From the NCBI RefSeq assembly GCF_021532275.1, contig NZ_JACBOT010000036.1:235206-299205 (forward strand): a stretch of DNA of 64,000 nt, given 5' to 3'. Under the pieces are notes generated by a model. The model saw nothing but the letters and a program-made list of their open reading frames with translations, did no database searches and was not told where the DNA came from. Below are positions 56,270 through 64,000 of the stretch, in pieces (within the stretch, counting starts at the first letter, position 1; each line of letters opens with the position of its first letter). The translations under genes were made by a program, and so were the position numbers. This DNA comes from Brevibacterium sp. UCMA 11754 (GTDB lineage: Bacteria > Actinomycetota > Actinomycetes > Actinomycetales > Brevibacteriaceae).

Positions 56270-57541
56270 ATGCCCGATGTGATGCGTGCCGATCTCTGGC
56301 ATTCTATGGCTGATGCAGCCGGTCTGATCAGAGCCGACGGAACAATCGGTGAAACCATCTACGGACAGATGACGGCATTGGCCGAGCGGACCGGAGCCGT
56401 CAATCTGGGGCAGGGTGCGCCGGGCACTGCCCCTTCTGCCGAGCTCATCGACGCCGCTGCTGATGCCATGCGCGAGGGATACAACCAGTACGCTCCGGGT
56501 CGGGGCTTTCCTGCTCTGCTCGAGGCTGTGGCTCAACAGCGTCGGCGGGACTTCGGCCACGAGATCTCCGCGGAGGACGTGCTGTATACGTGTGGGGCCA
56601 CAGAAGGCCTCACCGCAGCCATTCTCGCGCTCCTGCCCCGTGGAGGCACCGTTCTCACATTCGAGCCGTTCTACGACGGCTACCCGGCGGCTGTCGCCGC
56701 GGCGGGAGGCTCATTGGTCACTGTGCCGATCCTGCCCACCGACAAAGGATGCTTCGAACCGGACTGGGTTCGCTTCGACGACGCTGTCGGTGATGCCGAA
56801 GCCACTCCTTCGATCATCATCGTCAACACCCCGCACAATCCCACTGGGTTCATGTTCAGCGCCGAAGACCTGGCTCGAATCGGCCATGCGGCAGTCGCCG
56901 CGGATGCCTGGGTTCTCACCGACGAGGTTTACGAGCAGCTCATCCTCGACGACGCGCCGCACGTGGCTCCGGCGGTTGCCATGGACGACAGTTCACGGGT
57001 CGTCACTGTCTCTTCGGCGGGAAAGTCATGGAACGCCACCGGCTGGAAGGTCGGATGGGTGATCGCCGAGCCCGAGGCCCTACGCGCCATCCAAGCAGTC
57101 AAACAATTCCTCACGTTCACCGCGAGCGGCCCCCTGCAGATAGGTGTGGCGCGCAGCCTGGCCGACACCTCAGACTTCATCACCGAGAACCGTGCCTCGC
57201 TGCAGCAGCGCGCAGAAGTTTTGGTGCCGGCATGTCGTGCCGTTGCCGGAGTCATCGCGTCAACGCCGGCAGCCGGGTACTTCACCGTCGTCGACTTCTC
57301 GGCCCTGACCGATCTTGACGCTTTCGAGCTCAACGACCAGTTGGCCAGGCGGTACTCGATCGTCGGGATTCCCGTTCCCGCCCTGTGCCGGACCGGGTCC
57401 CCTGCACATACGGCATACCGGTCATCCATCCGCTACTCATTCTGCAAGTCTGCAGCCGATGTCGATCGCGGGGCTCAGCTGTTCTACGACCTCGCCGCCG
57501 AGTTGGACCAGAATCCCGATGCATTGCGCAGGGAGAGCTGA
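56270..57541 (+). CDS. PLP-dependent class I/II aminotransferase
   Basis: 423 residues from ATG 56270, with AGAGGAAGAGGA just upstream (GTG 56225 is possible but lacks a site). PLP lysine is in SSAGKSWNATGWKVGW, cofactor phosphate loop in GATEGLTAAILAL, and NTPHNPTGFMF is the typical substrate region; DEVYEQL follows. Close to the YbdL/ArAT-type aminotransferases, substrate uncertain (methionine, aromatic or kynurenine type). End of the aroA operon. Confidence 0.9.
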   Translation: MPDVMRADLWHSMADAAGLIRADGTIGETIYGQMTALAERTGAVNLGQGAPGTAPSAELIDAAADAMREGYNQYAPGRGFPALLEAVAQQRRRDFGHEISAEDVLYTCGATEGLTAAILALLPRGGTVLTFEPFYDGYPAAVAAAGGSLVTVPILPTDKGCFEPDWVRFDDAVGDAEATPSIIIVNTPHNPTGFMFSAEDLARIGHAAVAADAWVLTDEVYEQLILDDAPHVAPAVAMDDSSRVVTVSSAGKSWNATGWKVGWVIAEPEALRAIQAVKQFLTFTASGPLQIGVARSLADTSDFITENRASLQQRAEVLVPACRAVAGVIASTPAAGYFTVVDFSALTDLDAFELNDQLARRYSIVGIPVPALCRTGSPAHTAYRSSIRYSFCKSAADVDRGAQLFYDLAAELDQNPDALRRES

Positions 57542-57585
57542 TTGCACTGACGCCGCTTGAGCACTGAAACAACTGCCAAGCGCAG

Positions 57586-57633
57586 ATAGAGCAGGGGGCG
57601 GATCGCATTGCTGCGATCCGCCCCCTGCTCTAT
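57586..57633. terminator. 22-bp bidirectional terminator between aminotransferase and yceI
   Basis: ATAGAGCAGGGGGCGGATCG with CA pairs perfectly with its complement at 57612-57633 around TTGC. Very stable and symmetric, between two converging transcripts. Confidence 0.9.
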
Positions 57634-57682
57634 TAGCTGCGATTGCCTCAGCGTCAGAGCGTCTGTGGCAGTGTCAGGTGGT

Positions 57683-58231
57683 TCAGGCTTTGACGAGTTC
57701 GAGCTCGAGTTCGATCGTGATCTTGTTGGAGACGAGCAGCTCGCCACCGCCGAGAACAGCGTTGAACTCCATGCCGAAGTCCTTGCGATCGATCTTGGCG
57801 ACAGCCGAGAGGCCTGCAACCTGGTTTTCGTTGGGGTCGGTGGCAACTCCGCTGAATTCGGTGGTGAAGGTGACTTCCTTGGTCACGCCGCGCATGGTGA
57901 GGTCGCCGACGAGTTCGAACTCATCGTTGGACGCAGCGTTGATACCGGTGGACTTGAAGGTCAGCTTGGGGTTGTTCTCGGCTTCGAAGAAGTCACCGCT
58001 CTTAAGGTGACCGTCACGCTGGGGATTGCGGGTGGAGATCGACTCGACATCAGCCTCGGCGGTGACCGTGCTGTCTTCGAGGGTCTCGCCGACGTTGACT
58101 GTGCCCGCGATGTCTTCGAAGTGTCCGCGGACCTTCGAGACGCCTGCGTGGCGAGCGGTGAACGTGAACTCGGAGTGCACCGGGTCGATGTTCCAGGTCC
58201 CTGCAGTGAGTCCCTGTGGAAGAGCAGTCAT
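57683..58231 (-). CDS. YceI-family lipocalin-like protein
   Basis: 182 residues from ATG 58231 (AGGAG upstream). Begins TAGTWNIDPVHSEFTFTARHAGVSKVRGHF and ends with the FGMEFNAVLGGGELLVSNKITIELELE beta strands, the isoprenoid-binding YceI barrel. No signal peptide, so cytoplasmic. Biological ligand unknown; members respond to stress in several bacteria. A well-spaced promoter lies upstream. Confidence 0.9.
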   Translation of the reverse strand: MTALPQGLTAGTWNIDPVHSEFTFTARHAGVSKVRGHFEDIAGTVNVGETLEDSTVTAEADVESISTRNPQRDGHLKSGDFFEAENNPKLTFKSTGINAASNDEFELVGDLTMRGVTKEVTFTTEFSGVATDPNENQVAGLSAVAKIDRKDFGMEFNAVLGGGELLVSNKITIELELELVKA

Positions 58232-58269
58232 GATTTCTCCTATTAGTTGAAATTTGAAGTACAAGAATG

Positions 58270-58298
58270 ACTATAGTTTAGTTTTCAACCATCTGCAA
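58270..58298 (-). promoter_or_regulatory. Promoter of yceI
   Basis: Minus strand TTGCAG (58293-58298), 17 bases, TATAGT (58270-58275), about 40 bases before the ATG. A nearby GTTGAAAACTAAAC stretch could hold a MarR-type operator as near other yceI genes (weak inference). Confidence 0.6.
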
Positions 58299-58420
58299 GC
58301 GCGGACCCGGACCGCCTTCAAGCTGACGGGCACAGGTGAACGGCAAGTGAACATGTGGCGGACGTCACCCGACTTCGGTTTGGCCTGCAGGAAACAGCTC
58401 GTGTAAAGTAGAGATCACGA

Positions 58421-58494
58421 CGCGGGGTGGAGCAGTTCGGTAGCTCGCCGGGCTCATAACCCGGAGGTCGCAAGTTCAAATCTTGCCCCCGCCA
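58421..58494 (+). tRNA. tRNA-fMet (CAT), first copy
   Basis: Cloverleaf with three G-C pairs in the anticodon stem (CCGGG CTCATAA CCCGG), the initiator hallmark, and an unpaired C1-C72. Anticodon CAT. No encoded CCA. Preceded by TTGGCC-N18-TAAAGT promoter-like elements (58404-58409 for the -10) and followed by a terminator. Confidence 0.95.
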
Positions 58495-58501
58495 CGTTGT
58501 G

Positions 58502-58541
58502 AATGTGTCGCAGCATCGTTGACTCGATGTTGCGGCACATT
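58502..58541 (+). terminator. Terminator after first tRNA-fMet
   Basis: AATGTGTCGCAGCATCG (58502-58518) pairs, with wobbles, with 58524-58541, then a TTTTTT run follows. Intrinsic terminator form. Confidence 0.85.
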
Positions 58542-58560
58542 TTTTGTCTCTGACTCACCT

Positions 58561-58609
58561 CTCCTGAGGGACTCATCTCTCCCATCCCTCCTGAGGGACT
58601 AATCTCTCC
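58561..58609. repeat. 22-bp direct repeat, two copies with one mismatch
   Basis: CTCCTGAGGGACTCATCTCTC (58561-58582) recurs at 58588-58609 with A for C. The copies are 27 bases apart in the spacer between the tRNA-fMet genes. Too few for a CRISPR. Confidence 0.6.
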
Positions 58610-58710
58610 TGGAGGTCAGGCTCCACGGCCCCCAGGGAGGAAGTGCGCGAACAGCACCCGATTATGCTTCTGACTTGCGAGGACGTAGTATTTAACGAGT
58701 AGACAAACGC

Positions 58711-58784
58711 CGCGGGGTGGAGCAGTTCGGTAGCTCGCCGGGCTCATAACCCGGAGGTCGCAAGTTCAAATCTTGCCCCCGCCA
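58711..58784 (+). tRNA. tRNA-fMet (CAT), second copy, identical to the first
   Basis: Base-for-base identical to the copy at 58421-58494 over all 74 bases. Followed by its own terminator hairpin and then by a truncated gene remnant. Confidence 0.95.
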
Positions 58785-58798
58785 CGAAAGTGGCAGAG

Positions 58799-58825
58799 CC
58801 CCCAGTCAGTTCATATGACTGGGGG
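58799..58825 (+). terminator. Terminator after second tRNA-fMet
   Basis: CCCCCAGTCA (58799-58808) pairs with TGACTGGGGG (58816-58825), then TTCTT. It overlaps the start of the open frame that continues into the remnant, a sign that this frame is not a normal 5' gene end. Confidence 0.85.
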
Positions 58826-58899
58826 TTCTTCGCATTCATCCCTGCTTTGGCTCTGGTCTCACCCTTCCCCGTGGGGCAGAGGTCATTGAACTCGAACGC

Positions 58900-59542
58900 C
58901 CCTCTCAGGGACAGCCGAGGAGCTGCTGCGCTCCGAAGGAATCAACTTCTGCTCGGCGGCAGCCAGCTGCGTGCCGACACCCTCTACGAAGAACTCGATT
59001 CGATCGCACCCACCGTATTCTCGATTCGTCCGGGACTCCCGTGGAAGGAGAACTTCGCGCTCGTCGGCGAAGCACTGGGTATGGAGAATGAGGCCACCGA
59101 CGTACTCAACGACTACACAAGAGCCACCGACGACCTCGATGAGGCAGTCGACGGCAGACCGACGATCTCGCTCGTACGTTTCATGCCCGAGAGACTGCGA
59201 CTCTACGGCGACAAATCCCTGATCGGCGTCATCCTCGACGATGCCGGGCTCGCTCGCCCCGAAGCACAGGACATTGCTGAACTCGCAGTGGAGATCTCTC
59301 CGGAGAACCTCGATCGGGCCGGTGGCGACTACGTCTTCTACACCAGTTATGGCGACCCCGAGGCAACCGGTGATACCACGGCGCTCTCCGGCAACCAGTG
59401 GACGGGCCTGTCGGCCGTCGAGGATGGCAGAGCCTTCCGAGTCGATGACGACGTATGGCCCCTCGGATTGGGTCCCATCGGCGCGGGGCAGATCGTCGCG
59501 GGGCAGATCGTCGATGACCTCGACAGCTATCTGACCGACTGA
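58900..59542 (+). pseudogene. 5'-truncated siderophore-binding protein remnant (FecB/FhuD type)
   Basis: The frame is open from 58790, but only from about residue 45 does it look like a protein: YEELDSIAPTVFSI, LVGEALGM and VLRDYTRA-like NDYTRATDDLDE, then VSLVRFMPERLRLY and SGNQWTGLSAVEDG are clear periplasmic-binding-protein (iron-siderophore) signatures. The signal peptide, lipobox and first third of the family are missing; the first residues read through the tRNA-fMet terminator. No start with a ribosome site exists for this part. A remnant left by deletion or by integration next to the tRNA. Confidence 0.8.
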
Positions 59543-59602
59543 CTGAACGGGAAGAGCGTCTCCTTTCCCATTGCGCTGACCTTACACTGAGCACCGGCAC
59601 AA

Positions 59603-59642
59603 GTCGGGCCCCTGGGATCCGATCGGATCCCAGGGGCCCGAC
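59603..59642. terminator. 20-bp perfect palindromic terminator
   Basis: GTCGGGCCCCTGGGATCCGA (59603-59622) meets its exact reverse complement at 59623-59642 with no spacer. It lies between the remnant and the end of the UPF0182 gene, giving bidirectional termination. Confidence 0.85.
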
Positions 59643-59668
59643 TCATTCAGCGTCGACCGGTGCGGACG

Positions 59669-62600
59669 TCAGTTGCCTCCGCCCTGATCGGCCGGGTCAC
59701 TGGCTGGAGCCGAGGCTCCGTCTTTTGTACCATCCTCGGCCAGAGACGGATCGGCTGCCACCGCATCCTCAATCGCATTCTTGAGACGATCCTGAGCCTT
59801 TCCGTACTTCTCGAAGTCACCCTCCTTGAGGGCTGCGTCGGAGTCCTCCATCGCCTTCTTGGCTTCTTCCAGCGCCTCGTTGAGGTTCTGGTCGTCAGAC
59901 TTGGCACCGGAGTCGCCGCCGCTGCTGGACCCGCCCGATTCGCCGGAGCCGCTGTCCTCGGTGCCGGCGTCTCCTGCCTTGGCACCGGAGTCGCCGCCGA
60001 AGACCTGGTCGAGAGCCTCATCCAGGGTCGGAGCGAATCCGATGTCCTCGCCGAAGGCCACCAGCACGTGCTGGAGCAGCGGGTAGGACGTGTCGCCGGC
60101 GGACCGGACGTAGACGGGCTGCACGTAGAGCAGGCCACCGCCGACGGGCAGCGTCAGCAGATTGCCGTTCTGAACTTCAGACTCGCCCTGACGCAGCAGG
60201 TTAAGACTGCGCTGCACATCGGGGGCAGTGTTGAAGTTGTTCTGCGCCTGACCCGGACCGGGCACCGTCGTGTTACGCGGCAACTGCAGTAGTCGGAGCT
60301 TGCCGTAGCCATCTGCCACTTCTCCCTTGGAACTGCCGGCGTCAGCATCTGCTGACAAGAAGCCGGTCAGGTTATTCCGTGCCTGCCCTTCGGAAGAGCG
60401 CGCCGGAATGTAGGAGCTCGTGAGCGAGAACGACGGAGTCTTCTGGCCCGGCATCTGCAGAGTCATGTAGAACGGAGGCTGCGTCAGACCACTGTTGGCC
60501 TGTTTTGTCGGATCCGTCGGCAGCGTCCAGAAGTCCTGGCCAGTGTAGAACTCACTGGCCGTGGTCACGTGGTACTTCGTGAGCAGATCACGCTGCACCT
60601 TGAACAGGTCTTCCGGATACCGCACGTGGCTCATCAGATCGCCTGACATCTCTGACGACGGTTTGATGAGGTCAGGGAAGATCTTCATCCACGTCTTGAG
60701 GACGGGATCTTCCTTGTCCCACTGGAACATGTCGACCGTGCCGTCATAGGCATCGACCGTGATCTTGACGGAGTTGCGGATGTAATTGACCTCTTCATCC
60801 GGAAGTGTGGCCACTGCGTTGGGCGCAGTTGCCGTCACCGAATCCTCGGTCGCTTCCTGCAGCGGCTGAGGTGTCGAATACGGGTAGTCCTTTGCCGTCG
60901 TGTAGCCGTCAAGGATCCACTTGATCTTGCCGTCGACGACAGCAGGGTACGGATCGCCGTCGATCTTGAGGAACGGGGCAAGCTTCTGCACGCGCTCACG
61001 CGGGTGACGCTCGTACAGGATCTGCGACTCATCGTTGACTGCATCGGAGAGCAGAATCTGCTCATCCTGATACTTCAGCGCGTAGGCCAGACGGTTGAAG
61101 AGGTTGCCCAAAGTCGGACCGCCGTCGCCGGTGAACGTGTTGTTCACCTGGCCCGAACCGCTTTCCTCATCGGAGGGGTAATCAAGCTCCCGTGGTGTCG
61201 CGCCCTTCTCGCCGCCGACGATCGAGTAGTCCGGTGAGCTCTCACCGAAATACACGCGCGGCTCATATTCGGGGAACTCCCCCTTAGGCGGAATGTCGGA
61301 CTCCATGAACAGCGGCTCACCATCAGGGCTGCGCTGATTGCCGTTGGCGGCAACGACACCAAACCCGTGGGTGTAGACGATCGCACGGTTGTACCAGCTC
61401 TGGTTATTCACCGAGTCCGGGGCCAACTCACGAACCGCGATCACAGTGTCGCGCATATCGCCGTCGATCTCGTAGCGATCGACGTCGAGCTGCTCTGGGA
61501 AGGAGTAGTAGGGCCTGACCTGCTGCAGCTGGCGGAACGTGTCCGAGACCAGGTTCGGGTCGAGAAGACGGATCGACGCAGCGGTATCAGCGTCTGCACG
61601 CAGAGCGCCCTTCTCACCGCTGGTGCTCGGCTCATACGGGGTCACATCGATGTCGTCGAAGTCGAAGCCATCACGAGTCGCATCGATGTTGTGCTGAATG
61701 TACTCGGATTCCAAGCTCTGCTGAGAAGGGCTGACCTGGAACTGCTGGACCATCGCGGGATAGGCGATGATCGAGATGCCGCCGAGGACGATGAGCGTCG
61801 CGGTCGCGATCAACGAGATCCGCCAGTTCCCCTTCCACGCCGTATAGACGAACAGGAACGCAACGAGCACCGCTGCGATCGCTACGATGGCCATGGCCGG
61901 CAGCGCCGCCCTGTCATCGGTGAAGGTCACACCGGGAACGATGCCGCCGGTTGACGTCAGTCGTTCGTACCTGGCCAGCCACAGACGGCCCGCCTGAATC
62001 AGGATCAGAACGCCGACGGTGATTCCCAGCTGCCACTGGGCCGTCTTCGTCAGGATGACACCCTTCTGCTCCCCTGGGCGGATGCCGCCGAAGAGATAAT
62101 GCCCGACGAGTGCTGCGATGAGCGACAGCAGAACGGCCATCCCCACCTGGTCTCCGATCAGCCGCAGGCCAGGCAGAACGAAGACGAAGAACGACTTGTC
62201 CATCCCGAACTGGGCATCCTTGGAGCCGAAGGAGGTCGAGTTCATCCACTGCAGAACGGTGTTCCAGTGCGAAGAAGCGGTGATTCCGCTGAGCACGCCG
62301 ACGACCGCTGGAATGGCGAATGTCGCAACTTTGCGCAGCGGTTCGATGGCTTCACGGTACCGATCGAGGTTCTCCTGGCGCGGAGTAGTCGGAGCGTACA
62401 CCGGGCGATTGCGGAAGGCCAGGTGCAGGCTCACCCACACCGGGATCGCCATGACGACGAATCCGGCCGCGAATGTCAGTCCGCGGGTGAACCACATGGT
62501 GCGGAACACCTGCGAGGCATCGATCTGTTTGAACCACAGCACTTCGGTGTACACCTGCGTGAATGCGATGAAAGCAACGAGCAGTATCGCCACTGACACG

Positions 62601-62677
62601 AGAGTGAGCAATAGGGGCGAACGTCTGGGCCGGTTCGTCGGCATTCGTGTGGAGGTGGGTGAGGACGGAGAGCTCAC
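59669..62677 (-). CDS. UPF0182 family membrane protein
   Basis: 1002 residues from GTG 62677 (AAAGGG 6 bases upstream, and its TAGTG overlaps the protease stop); the frame is open 14 residues further but without a site. Seven N-terminal hydrophobic segments (LLLTLVSVAILLVAFIAF, AVLLSLIAALVGHYLF, AIAAVLVAFLFVY), a large extracytoplasmic domain with QVRPYYSFPEQLDVDRYEI-like stretches, and an acidic Glu/Ser/Asp C-terminal tail of about 100 residues. The function of UPF0182 is not established. Confidence 0.92.
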   Translation of the reverse strand: MSSPSSPTSTRMPTNRPRRSPLLLTLVSVAILLVAFIAFTQVYTEVLWFKQIDASQVFRTMWFTRGLTFAAGFVVMAIPVWVSLHLAFRNRPVYAPTTPRQENLDRYREAIEPLRKVATFAIPAVVGVLSGITASSHWNTVLQWMNSTSFGSKDAQFGMDKSFFVFVLPGLRLIGDQVGMAVLLSLIAALVGHYLFGGIRPGEQKGVILTKTAQWQLGITVGVLILIQAGRLWLARYERLTSTGGIVPGVTFTDDRAALPAMAIVAIAAVLVAFLFVYTAWKGNWRISLIATATLIVLGGISIIAYPAMVQQFQVSPSQQSLESEYIQHNIDATRDGFDFDDIDVTPYEPSTSGEKGALRADADTAASIRLLDPNLVSDTFRQLQQVRPYYSFPEQLDVDRYEIDGDMRDTVIAVRELAPDSVNNQSWYNRAIVYTHGFGVVAANGNQRSPDGEPLFMESDIPPKGEFPEYEPRVYFGESSPDYSIVGGEKGATPRELDYPSDEESGSGQVNNTFTGDGGPTLGNLFNRLAYALKYQDEQILLSDAVNDESQILYERHPRERVQKLAPFLKIDGDPYPAVVDGKIKWILDGYTTAKDYPYSTPQPLQEATEDSVTATAPNAVATLPDEEVNYIRNSVKITVDAYDGTVDMFQWDKEDPVLKTWMKIFPDLIKPSSEMSGDLMSHVRYPEDLFKVQRDLLTKYHVTTASEFYTGQDFWTLPTDPTKQANSGLTQPPFYMTLQMPGQKTPSFSLTSSYIPARSSEGQARNNLTGFLSADADAGSSKGEVADGYGKLRLLQLPRNTTVPGPGQAQNNFNTAPDVQRSLNLLRQGESEVQNGNLLTLPVGGGLLYVQPVYVRSAGDTSYPLLQHVLVAFGEDIGFAPTLDEALDQVFGGDSGAKAGDAGTEDSGSGESGGSSSGGDSGAKSDDQNLNEALEEAKKAMEDSDAALKEGDFEKYGKAQDRLKNAIEDAVAADPSLAEDGTKDGASAPASDPADQGGGN

Positions 62678-63815
62678 TACTGCCCTTTCTCGTTGTTGTC
62701 GGCGCCGCCAGCTGAACACTTCTTAAGATCCGAAGTGTCTCCGGCTGCGTACTGCTCCACGGCATTCTGCGCATCATCGAGCGTGTCGATGCGCGCCACC
62801 GTGATCTTGGACTGATCGGCAGCCTTGATGACCTCTGCACAGTTATCTGCGGGCGAAAGGAAGAGCTTCGCCCCCTTCGCAGTCGAGGCCGCTACCTTCT
62901 GTCGGGCACCACCGATGGGGCCCACATTTCCTGCAGGATCGATCTCGCCGGTGCCTGCCACATGCTTTCCACCGGTCATAGCACCGGGTGTGAGTTCGTC
63001 GACGATCGCCAATGCGAACATGGTGCCCGCTGAGGGGCCGCCGATGCCTTCGACGTTGAAGGCCACATCGACGGGAAACTCAAAGTCCTGTTTCATGCTG
63101 ATACCGATGGCTTTGCGCCCGTCGATCGTCTCTGATTTCAGCGCGACGTCGACTTTCTTCCCACCGCGTTCGACAACGAGGTCGACCGAGCCGGAGGACT
63201 GAACCGTCTCACTCATCACCTGTGCAGCTGACGGATCGGAATCCAATTTCTTCCCGTTCACGGAAATGATCCGATCGCCCTTGCGCAGTTCCGCCTCGGC
63301 GGCGAATCGGGAACGACATCACCGACGAGAAGGTGAACCTTATACGGTCTGTCGAGCTGTCCCATTGCCGCGGCAACGGCCACATCCTGGCTGGAAGACA
63401 TCTCCACCGCGTTGGAAGCGGTCACGTCTTCCCGCGTCGTGTCGAGCGGATAGTAGGCCTCGGTGGGGATGACCGTCTCCTTGCCGTGGAGCAGCGCGCC
63501 CAGCGCCTGCGAAGCATAGGTATCCCGGCCCGGGCCGCCGCTCACAGCCACTGTGAGCATATCGATGCGGCCACTGGTCGGGTAGGTTTTGGCACCGGAG
63601 ACGTCGATCATGGGTTTGTCCTGATAGTCACCGAGGGTGTTGAACACCGGCCCAGGCAGCTGCAGCATGTATGGCACCGGCAGCAAAACCGCAAGAGCGA
63701 TGAGGATGTATGTCATGACCCCTGAAGTCGTGGTCAGACGTGGAGCGCGTCGTCGAGTGTCGCCACGCGTCGGTGCTGCGGGCACCGGCACGGCCCGAGG
63801 GGCATTAGCTGTCAT
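62677..63815 (-). pseudogene. YlbL-like PDZ and Lon (S16) protease, split by a frameshift
   Basis: The 5' half (to 63258) begins at ATG 63815 (AAAGGA 5 bases upstream) with one membrane helix (VMTYILIALAVLLPVPYML) and the first half of the PDZ, stopping after VGDVVPDSPPRRNCA. The 3' half continues in another frame: upstream residues AEAELRKGDRIISVNGKK are readable before the ORF start GTG 63261, then GIGGPSAGTMFALA (catalytic Ser77 of this half) and GARQKVAAS (Lys122). One base is missing around GATTCGCCGCCGAGGCG; one extra would join VPDSP to AEAEL. Membrane-anchored processing protease by family. Either a mutation or a sequence error. Confidence 0.85.
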
Positions 63816-63918
63816 GTGATCCTTTCGCTGCACCGCCCAACCAGTCTAGTTGAAACCTGACCGTGAGTTTCACAGACTCCTTTCGCCCGGTGCGAACATC
63901 ATCCGAAACCTCCCGAAT

Positions 63919-63932
63919 TGGGAAGCTTCCCA
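63919..63932. promoter_or_regulatory. 14-bp perfect palindrome in the divergent spacer
   Basis: TGGGAAGCTTCCCA lies between the protease start and the gene starting at 63987. Symmetric and in the region where promoters of both should be. Operator role is inference. Confidence 0.35.
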
Positions 63933-63986
63933 CATGCGGAACCGTTAACGTATAGGACAAACCGATCCTTGGGGGCTTTGAGAAAA

Positions 63987-64000
63987 ATGAGCGATGACAA
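63987..64000 (+). CDS. Start of a divergent gene (cut by the window edge)
   Basis: ATG AGC GAT GAC (Met-Ser-Asp-Asp) after a GGGGG-containing leader at the right edge. Actinobacterial YlbL genes usually diverge from a zinc-dependent metalloprotease gene; four residues cannot confirm it. Confidence 0.35.

Noticed and set aside
58561..58609. CRISPR or IS inverted-repeat ends between the tRNA-fMet copies
   Set aside because: Only two direct copies 27 bases apart, no transposase or cas gene nearby.
58790..58899. N-terminal part of the siderophore-binding remnant
   Set aside because: It reads through the tRNA terminator hairpin and has no signal peptide or family similarity.

Overview
The window is ordinary chromosome of a moderately GC-rich Gram-positive actinobacterium, most likely Brevibacterium or a close relative in Micrococcales (inference; no rRNA is present to settle it). 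Family-level evidence: a mycothiol-type SigR/RsrA pair with a matching GGAAT-N19-GTT promoter, the NucS mismatch endonuclease, a fused E2-E1 oxoglutarate dehydrogenase (Kgd), the 24-residue ribosomal protein bL37, a MurA with Asp in place of the catalytic Cys, GuaB1, a UPF0182 protein, and the gene order [ArgS-like]-lysA-hom-thrC-thrB-rho-prfA-prmC-tsaC-(wecA)-atpIBEFHAGDC-DUF2550-murA-nucS that is typical of actinobacteria.

Layout. 1-6.8 kb: the tail of an MscS channel, a truncated haemoglobin, two acyl-CoA thioesterases, the ribosomal ABC-F protein EttA, a lipoprotein and a second SSB. 6.9-10.5 kb: two tandem dynamin-like GTPases and tRNA-Arg(TCT). 10.6-15.4 kb: small proteins, a thiolase, a long coiled-coil protein with 11-residue repeats and a DivIVA-like head, and nucS. 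15.4-36.6 kb: a long, tightly packed minus-strand block that makes lysine and threonine, terminates transcription and translation (rho, prfA, prmC), makes cell-wall precursors (wecA-like, murA) and encodes the whole F1Fo ATP synthase. Many neighbours overlap by 1-4 bases, so translational coupling is likely. 36.7-42.5 kb: an MFS exporter, an FtsX/MacB-type ABC pair, tRNA-Arg(CCG) and a VanY-like peptidase. 42.8-51.2 kb: two CNNM/CorC proteins, guaB1, the 1255-residue kgd and an SGNH-like hydrolase. 51.3-58.2 kb: bL37, the SigR thiol-stress regulon head, and a DoxX-aroA-rsgA-hisN-aminotransferase plus-strand operon, then yceI. 58.4-64 kb: two identical initiator tRNA genes, a 5'-truncated siderophore-binding protein, a UPF0182 membrane protein, a Lon-like PDZ protease and the first codons of a divergent gene.

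The points that most deserve a second look are: (1) an arginyl-tRNA synthetase relative that keeps both tRNA-contact domains but has lost the whole catalytic core, and is translationally coupled to lysA; (2) a one-base frameshift that splits lysA just before the half carrying the catalytic Cys, in a run of five G; (3) a similar frameshift in the YlbL-like protease; (4) a siderophore-binding protein remnant immediately behind a duplicated tRNA-fMet; (5) the hendecad coiled-coil protein; and (6) the tandem GTPases with DxPD instead of DxPG in the G3 motif. No CRISPR array, prophage, insertion sequence or rRNA was seen. The only stretches over 300 bases without protein genes are 10259-10605 (tRNA-Arg plus hairpins) and 58232-58899 (two tRNA-fMet, their terminators and a short direct repeat).
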